Under the pieces are notes generated by a model that was not told the DNA's origin, searched no databases, and saw only the letters and a list, made by a program, of their open reading frames with translations. From Myrica gale (Eukaryota; Streptophyta; Magnoliopsida; Fagales; Myricaceae), in NCBI GenBank assembly GCA_963930655.1, contig OZ005621.1, positions 18,835,001 to 18,899,000 of the forward strand: a DNA stretch of 64,000 nucleotides, read 5' to 3'. The position numbers and the translations under genes are program-made. Positions 58,106 to 64,000 of this stretch are shown one piece after another; position 1 is the first letter of the stretch, and each line of letters opens with the position of its first letter.

Positions 58106-58379
58106 TCTTTTTTTTGGGTAACGAGGGAAATTCGGGCACCTAGCCACGTGCACCGAGCTCGGACGGACCTGACCTAGTATACGCACGGAGTTGGCTCAAC
58201 GCCACGACAAATCCCTGACCGTGCAGCCTTCCCAAGCCACACATGTCAGTTAAGTACAGCTTCGCTTGGGGAGTGACCCCAAAGAATTGTTTGCACCTGA
58301 GTGGATTCGAACTTGAGACCTCAGGGGGAACAAACCCCTAGGCCCTATGTTGTGACCACTCAGGCCAACCCTTGGGGTT
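58106..58379 (-). mobile_element. tRNA-derived SINE
   Basis: On the minus strand it starts near 58379 and has an A-box-like TGGCCTGAGTGG and a B box GAGGTCTCAAGTTCGAATCC, followed by a unique body and a short A tail (CCCAAAAAAAAGAG). Target duplication TTTAGGTTC is at 58097-58105 and 58380-58388. It sits within the left repeat of the long-TIR element, so it is younger than that element. It may belong to the Au or a related plant SINE family; I cannot decide. Confidence 0.85.
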
Positions 58380-58764
58380 TTTAGGTTCACTTTTCCTTAA
58401 AGGTATCAATGGGGTTTGAACCCAATCTCATAATCATCCTGCCTTCAATTTAAGTAACAGAATTGCACACGTGCTAATTGAATACATGTGCCCATTTATA
58501 ATCTGTTACGCGTCAATGGTTGCTGATTACATAATGACACATTTTTAGAGTGAGACCCACGTGTCATATAGCCATGCTAGATTAAAGCCCTCCTTATTCC
58601 GTAAGTGACCCTCACGCCCGTCCTTTGAAGGAAAAAAAGACCCCCCAGTGTCATCTATCTCTAACAAATGAAGAGCACGAAGAACCCTAAATAAATTCTC
58701 AAATCCCTAATACCTAACCCATTACCCAAATTACTTCGCGATGTCAATAAGAAGCATATCATCG

Positions 58765-58962
58765 GGTGTGTTTGCTTTGTAAAATTTTAGTGTTGTGAAA
58801 TTTTTAGGTATTGGGTTTAGTGAAAAAGTGAAGAGAGAGGTAATTTTTTATATTTTTTGTAGTGAAAAGTAATGATTTGATGAGAGAGAGAGATTATATT
58901 ATAATATTTTATTGTGTTGAAATTTGAGAAAATGTAAAATTTTAGAACACAAACGCAGCCAT
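58765..58962. mobile_element. MITE-like element
   Basis: About 195 bp. The left end GTGTGTTTGCTTTGTAAAAT and the right end, read in reverse (GCTGCGTTTGTGTTCTAAAA), form imperfect inverted repeats. The body is AT-rich and related to 18735-18925 and, in reverse, 3790-3960. It is inside the long-TIR element. Confidence 0.55.
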
Positions 58963-60043
58963 CGTCTTATGTTAGCATTGGAAAGCAGGAAGGGGCTAAG
59001 CTAGCACGCAAATCACTCTCTAAACTTCTCTAGCAGGCATCATGGTTTTGGGTTTTGGAACAAATGGTGGACAGGATGTCATGGGAAACCCCAGAAGAAG
59101 GATAGATGTTGAACGAAGCTACCGACAAAACAGCAACAGAAACTGCAAGCGTATAGGAACCCATAGTGCAAAAGCCACCACTTTTCAGATTCTCCTTCTC
59201 TAAAGTATGAAGGTGCGCATTGGGGTAACCGTATTCTCAGTCAAAAACAAAAAAGATCGATTTTTCTCACTGCTAATTGCTGCAAAAAATAAACGGTTGC
59301 AGAAGATAGATGGAATCCCATCACCGAGAACAAACCATAATCTAGCCAAAAACCAAAAATCCAAGCATAAGGAATCCTCAAATCTTGCCCAGAGAAAAAA
59401 AAATTCATCGAAACCCTAGCAAGCATCCACGCAAGAACTTGAAGCTTTGACCTCAAACGCATAAAAATGGCAACACTGTGTAGGAGTACTTCAAGATGCT
59501 TTGATCAGTTTCTGAAGGGTAAAAATTTTGTACGTAGCCGAAGACACTTTTGGGGTTTCCCATGACATCCTGACCACCATTTGGGGTTTAGGGTATTTTT
59601 GGAGATTTTTACCATGAATATAGACGTGACTTTTCATTTAATTAATTGTAATTATTTTTAACTTAGTTGTCCATTTCCACGTATGCTTAGTTATTCACGT
59701 GTGTAATTTCGTTACTTAAATTGACAGCAGGATGAGTATAAGATTGAGTCCAAATCTCACTGATACTTTTAATGAAAAATGAAGCTTTAAGGACTAAATT
59801 AATTCACGTGATAAAATCATGTTAAAAATACTCCTTTGTTATCGTGTTATGTGCTCAAATAGACTTCTCATATTCAAAGTGGTGTTTGTAGTTTAGACAA
59901 ACACTATGCAAATGATATCGAAAGTAACGGCGATTATAAAAAGCGAGTGTTTCTAAGAAAATTTTATTATATTAACTAATTTGTAATTTTTTTTATCAGG
60001 ATTAATTTGCAGGACTAATTTCCGTATGTGATTGGCACTGTTG

Positions 60044-60049
<6 letters not shown>

Positions 60050-60083
<34 letters not shown>
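60050..60083. repeat. TA microsatellite
   Basis: GTGTG followed by about 16 TA units and then a T run. It lies directly before the second copy of the duplicated block. Confidence 0.85.
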
Positions 60084-60093
<10 letters not shown>

Positions 60094-60109
60094 TTGGTTT
60101 AGAACTTTT

Positions 60110-62310
60110 AGCGGGAGTTAGGAGTATCCCCTTCGCTCTCCTCACTCGGAGTATCCCCTTGACCCTTCGCTCTCATCTCTCTTTCTCTCTCTCTCGCTGG
60201 GAATGAGTACTTCCGCAACAATCTCTCTTTTCACGGCTGAGTTGGTAAGATAAACTACAGGACGGGGAAGAAGAGCATCAGAAGCTTCTTGAAGCCTTAC
60301 ATTGCTGCATGATCGAGGTTGGTGTCAAAGTGAAGGTGAGCTTCACATATGATGATCTCTCCGGAATACTTTTTCATATATGTTGGCTGACTGTCAAATC
60401 AAAGTGAAGGCCCTCTTTTCCCACCACGAAACACAGACGCAACAATTACGTCTTCTTGCTTGTCTTACTAGGGTTTGCAGAAACAGCAGCGAGAGGAGAC
60501 GATTGCCTTCGCGGTCTTTGAGACAGGGTGGTTCCTTCGGGTTGGCGCGTCTCCCTTCTTCTTTATCTTTATCTTCTGTCATCTTCACCCAATTCTTCTT
60601 CCTCTACGAGGCTTTACATCAGCGGTTAGTTTTTTTCACACTCTATTTCTAATCATAATGGTAATTACTTGTTCATAAATAGAGATATTTTATTTTTTCA
60701 CTTATTTCTTCGCGTTAACATTTGATTCATTGCCCAAAAAATTAAACCAGAGAGAGAGATTTGCATTCCAATCTCGGTCGGTTACATTTTCCGGTTGACT
60801 TGTTTGTTGACGGCTCAAATCTCGGTGCTCTTATTTCAGCAAAGTCCGGCAAAACCCACCATAAACCCTTGGGCCTTGGCTGGTTCGGTTTGCTTTAAAT
60901 GAGCTTACAGGTAAGCATGCATTTTGTGCCAATCTATAATTCTAAGATGTCAATTTTGATTGAATTCCTATTAATTGAGAAATTATTAGAATTGTGGGGT
61001 TTAATAACTGGAATATATAAATTATTGACCAAAATTCTATATTTAAACTGACAGGCTTGAATTTAGACGTTGACTAAAAATGATTTGAACTTGTAAATGG
61101 ATGTCTAAATTGAGTTTCCGAGGATTATGCAACTTCAGGAAAATTGAAATTTCAGGGGTTGATCTGCAAATATTATTTTATTCAGGATATTTGGTTGAGA
61201 AGTAAACATCAGAAATTAAGAATGCTAGATTAAGTAGGAATTTTTACATGAGACTCTAATTAAGTTTTGCATAATCTTTGTGCTAAAATCAAAAACTTTA
61301 TTTTAGGTTGAATACCCTAATGCATTACAAGTTCTCGGGAGAGATCATAGCTTAGTTTTAGCTTGATTTTTAGGACGAGAATGTTCATTGTTTATGCAAG
61401 TTTGTTTTAGTATTTCCTTTAAGCAAGCAAACAAAAGCATGATGATGAGTATACATGCAATGTCACGGAAGTTTATGGTATGAGTAATCATTACTTGTTA
61501 GTATAAGATGTATTTTTGTGTGATGATATTATTGGTATATAATGATATATTATGAAGTCGACGTATGGCACATTACTGTTTACCCTTTTTTTCTTTCCTT
61601 ATAATACTGAGGAGCAAGTTTAATTAAAAAGCTTTGCTCAAGGTTAGGAGTATTTGCTTATAAATTAAATAAGGTTGATGATGTACATTAATTTCATATT
61701 TACTTAGTTTAGTGGTTTAAATTATAATGAGATTTTAATTTTCATATTTGGAAGTTTTATTATTATTATGAGGTACTTTTTTTAAAAAAAAAATCTAGGC
61801 CCACATATTCATTAAAGAGATTGTGAAGTCACTGCCCTAGTCCTTGTTTGGATATGGCAGGTTACACGAGTCTCTTGATGCTTTTACTAGATGGAAAGCT
61901 TAAATAATTAGATCAGTTCCAGCACTCCCAGCAACCATGCTTAAAATCTCCTTTAGTGCACTTGATAAGTGAAAAATTTGTCCTTATGTGATCATTATCT
62001 TCGAACTTTAGAATGTCATTCAATCCTGCCAGATTAGAATTCTGAGCCAAACCTGCTCGCCGATCATCTAGGTGGTTTGGCTCGACGATCATCTACAATC
62101 ACCGGCATGCCCGGGTTGGGTAGAACCAAATTCAATGAAAATGTTTGTCTTTGGATGAGCAGGCACTTTTAAGCCTGTCACTAATGCAATCTTGGGGAAA
62201 ATTTTGGGGAAAACATATAATTGCGCACTTCACCTCAATGTAGTCTACCCTAGTCCTAGCCAGTTATTCGTGATCTTGTTCTATGAGTGATCACTTTTTT
62301 GCATCAGTGT
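60110..62310 (+). repeat. Duplicated block, copy 2 (uninterrupted)
   Basis: 60110-61503 matches 24205-25521 and 61504-62310 matches 31839-32700, joined directly at about 61503. The exon-like parts are MSTSATISLFTAEL before GTAAGA (about 60203-60250) and 60410-60630. It carries a short sequence with GAAGAGCATCAGAAGCTTCT that copy 1 lacks. The source gene is not recognised. Confidence 0.8.
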
Positions 62311-62314
62311 CCAG

Positions 62315-62545
62315 GCTTCTAGATATGCTTACATAGTCAAAGAATATTTTCTCAAAAAATTTGAAGTGATAGGACTTATGATACAGGATCCAGGCAAAAT
62401 ACAAATATATGCTTATAGATGTTGGTATGTAGTCTCTCCCTCTACCAGGATCCAAAATGGATATGTTAAAGAAAAGGAAGAGCTGAAACTACCCAATATC
62501 AGTTCCTCTAGTAATAAATCTAAATCATCTGCAACGAGTGAATGA
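62315..62545 (+). pseudogene. Start-less open frame of unknown origin
   Basis: 77 codons open from 62315 to the TGA at 62543-62545, without ATG at the front. The peptide includes YAYIVKEYFLKKFEVIGLMI and IYAYRCWYVVSP, then a charged/serine tail. It begins exactly where the match to copy 1 stops, after an AG (CAGTGTCCAG). It could be a last exon of an unknown gene or a piece of a mobile element. I do not recognise it. Confidence 0.35.
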
Positions 62546-64000
62546 AAGATATTGATAGGTCTAGGTAACGATATTGCCGGTAGCAAAGAGCAGCAGAGAG
62601 AGCCTCTCTGCTATCCACTACCAATAAGCTTGAAGCCTCTCCGCTACTGCATTACCAGAGGTGGTATTCATGTAATTGGCATATGACACCTCTGGTAACT
62701 TGTTGTCGCCAGAATGGAGTCAATGGACCGATTTTTGGGTCCATTCTGCTAACTTTTTGGGTGACCGAAATGAACCTAATTCCAAGAACAACTGTGATGA
62801 GAGAGAATACAAAGAGTGAAGACAATGACACAAGAGAAGAGAGCTGAGACGGAAAGAAGAAATTTTCATGAAGGGGGGCTTGCTCATGTAGAGTAAAATT
62901 AAAATTATTATTAAAAAAGTACAAAAAATAAGAAAAACTTGTGGAATCTGAAATTCCGTGAATTGGGCCAAATTTTCAGTTCCGGTTCTGTGAAACCACG
63001 AAACCAGCTATGGTTCTTGTCCCAGAAGCTGGCAAACTCAGCTATGTGGTTCCTGGAACTAACCGCCGGTTTGTTTTCACAGGCCTAGATATTGTTTCTA
63101 GGGCTATGTCTTCTGCTGTTTTCAGTAGGTATATATCATCTGCAAAGAGTAAAAGGAATATCATTTCAATCCTTCCAACCAGAGGGAGATATTTCTTGAT
63201 GCTTTTAATTGAGCAGGCATCTGCTTTCAGTCACAAAAGTGAGTGAAAGAGTATTTGGTTGGATGAATGATTTAAAAAGGTTAAGTATGAGTTTGACTTC
63301 AAAAAATCACAAAAATGGGAAAAAGAGTTTGGTGATCTTCCAAAATCAAACTCTTCAAATCACGGGTAGGCTCAACTATCTCAGGCGGTCTTAGTCAATA
63401 TGCTTTTTATTAACAGTGGAGAAAAATGGGGTATATAGCTAGAAAGACTAAGGAAGAACCAACTTTGGATGATCGCACATAAGATAAGTAGGACAGAGCA
63501 TTCTACTGTCTTGATTATTACATTTGATGCAACTAGAAATCAAGGGTGTCATTCCCATGCACAACTGAAGAGATTTGAAATGAATTTGCCAGGACTTGTT
63601 CAAAAACTGGGAGTAGCACATAGTAGTATTTGAGTTAAAATGTCAGGTTCACAAGACGACACAATTTTATTGGGATGGGTGTATTCTAGTTTCCAGCAAG
63701 CTTAATTTCAAAAATGGTCAAGTTCATTTCTTTGAGTGGTATTTGCTTAAGTCCAAAATGAATTCGAAAAGGGGTTATATTTCATTCTCAACACTTTATT
63801 CAAACATGATTCAGTCATAAGTGTACGGATACAAATTTGAAATGCTCGGCATCCACGATTTGTTTCTTTAAATCTGATGGCCAGATATGCGACACATCGG
63901 TTTAAGGAAATTGAGCCTGCACGCTGCTCGGTTCAGCCTTGCTCGGGCACGAGTTGACTCAGCTGGCTAAACTTTTTATTTTTATTTTTATTTTGGCTTG
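62546..64000. other. Unrecognised end of the window
   Basis: Short frames only (for example 63010-63246, plus strand), none of a known family. Local inverted phrases around 62590-62700 (AGAGAGCCTCTCTGCT; CCAGAGGTGG and CACCTCTGG) could form small hairpins. Confidence 0.35.

Larger units (their letters stand above)
58080..59830. mobile_element. Long-TIR (MULE-like or foldback) element, approximate ends
   Basis: The left side (GTCTTTAGGTTC, then after a SINE ACTTTTCCTTAAAGGTATCA, CCCAATCTCATAATCATCCT, CAATTTAAGTAAC, CACACGTG) pairs in reverse with 59675-59805. An inner inverted pair lies at 59067-59094 and 59552-59579 (TGGACAGGATGTCATGGGAA). No transposase or captured gene was recognised. The outermost ends and target duplication are not resolved. 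It interrupts the second copy of the duplicated block. Confidence 0.5.

Noticed and set aside
58106-58379. A tRNA gene on the minus strand
   Set aside because: The A and B boxes are present, but the arms do not close into a full cloverleaf. The sequence continues into a body with A tail and target duplications, which is a SINE.

Overview
The window is nuclear DNA from a flowering plant. The protein matches (a plant KDM3-type JmjC demethylase, RIC1, EXA1/GYF, chalcone synthase) and the mobile elements (plant L1-type LINEs, Copia, hAT, a Pack-MULE, a tRNA-derived SINE and Petuvirus/Florendovirus-like caulimovirid fossils) point to a eudicot, probably woody. I cannot name the species. All calls come from reading the sequence; no database search was run.

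Layout. 1-4.9 kb: gene-poor, with one isolated RIC1 exon on the minus strand (1347-1747) and a possible first exon of a plastid-targeted protein (3144-3371). 4.97-23.3 kb: one host gene on the plus strand, a JMJ25/IBM1-like histone H3K9 demethylase. I resolved 13 coding exons whose phases all agree; they total 3117 nt, or 1038 residues plus stop. The gene has taken a 5'-truncated LINE into intron 8. Its 8.5 kb intron 10 holds a Copia fossil, a hAT-like non-autonomous element and another LINE. 24.2-32.7 kb: a duplicated block interrupted by a three-level nest, in which a plus-strand LINE was split by a minus-strand LINE, which was in turn split by a 1.8 kb Pack-MULE. The Pack-MULE carries pieces of two host genes, chalcone synthase and EXA1. 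33.7 kb: a BED-finger hAT remnant. 34.2-52.4 kb: an endogenous caulimovirid locus of seven segments in strictly alternating orientation, including two near-identical arms of about 3 kb facing each other. 52.6-53.4 kb: another LINE fragment. 55.7-62.3 kb: a second copy of the demethylase 3' end and its downstream flank, in the same order and orientation as at 19.1-32.7 kb. This copy lacks the later insertions, so it serves as an empty-site record. It has its own additions: a 0.2 kb retroposed tail, a SINE, a MITE and a long-TIR element. 62.3-64 kb is mostly unrecognised.

How the parts relate. The demethylase is the only gene that looks complete. Its family removes H3K9 methylation from genes, and in Arabidopsis IBM1 a heterochromatic intron inside the JmjC coding region controls full-length expression. 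Here the same kind of gene has a transposon-filled intron at a comparable place. The other coding matches are fragments that were captured, duplicated or left behind.
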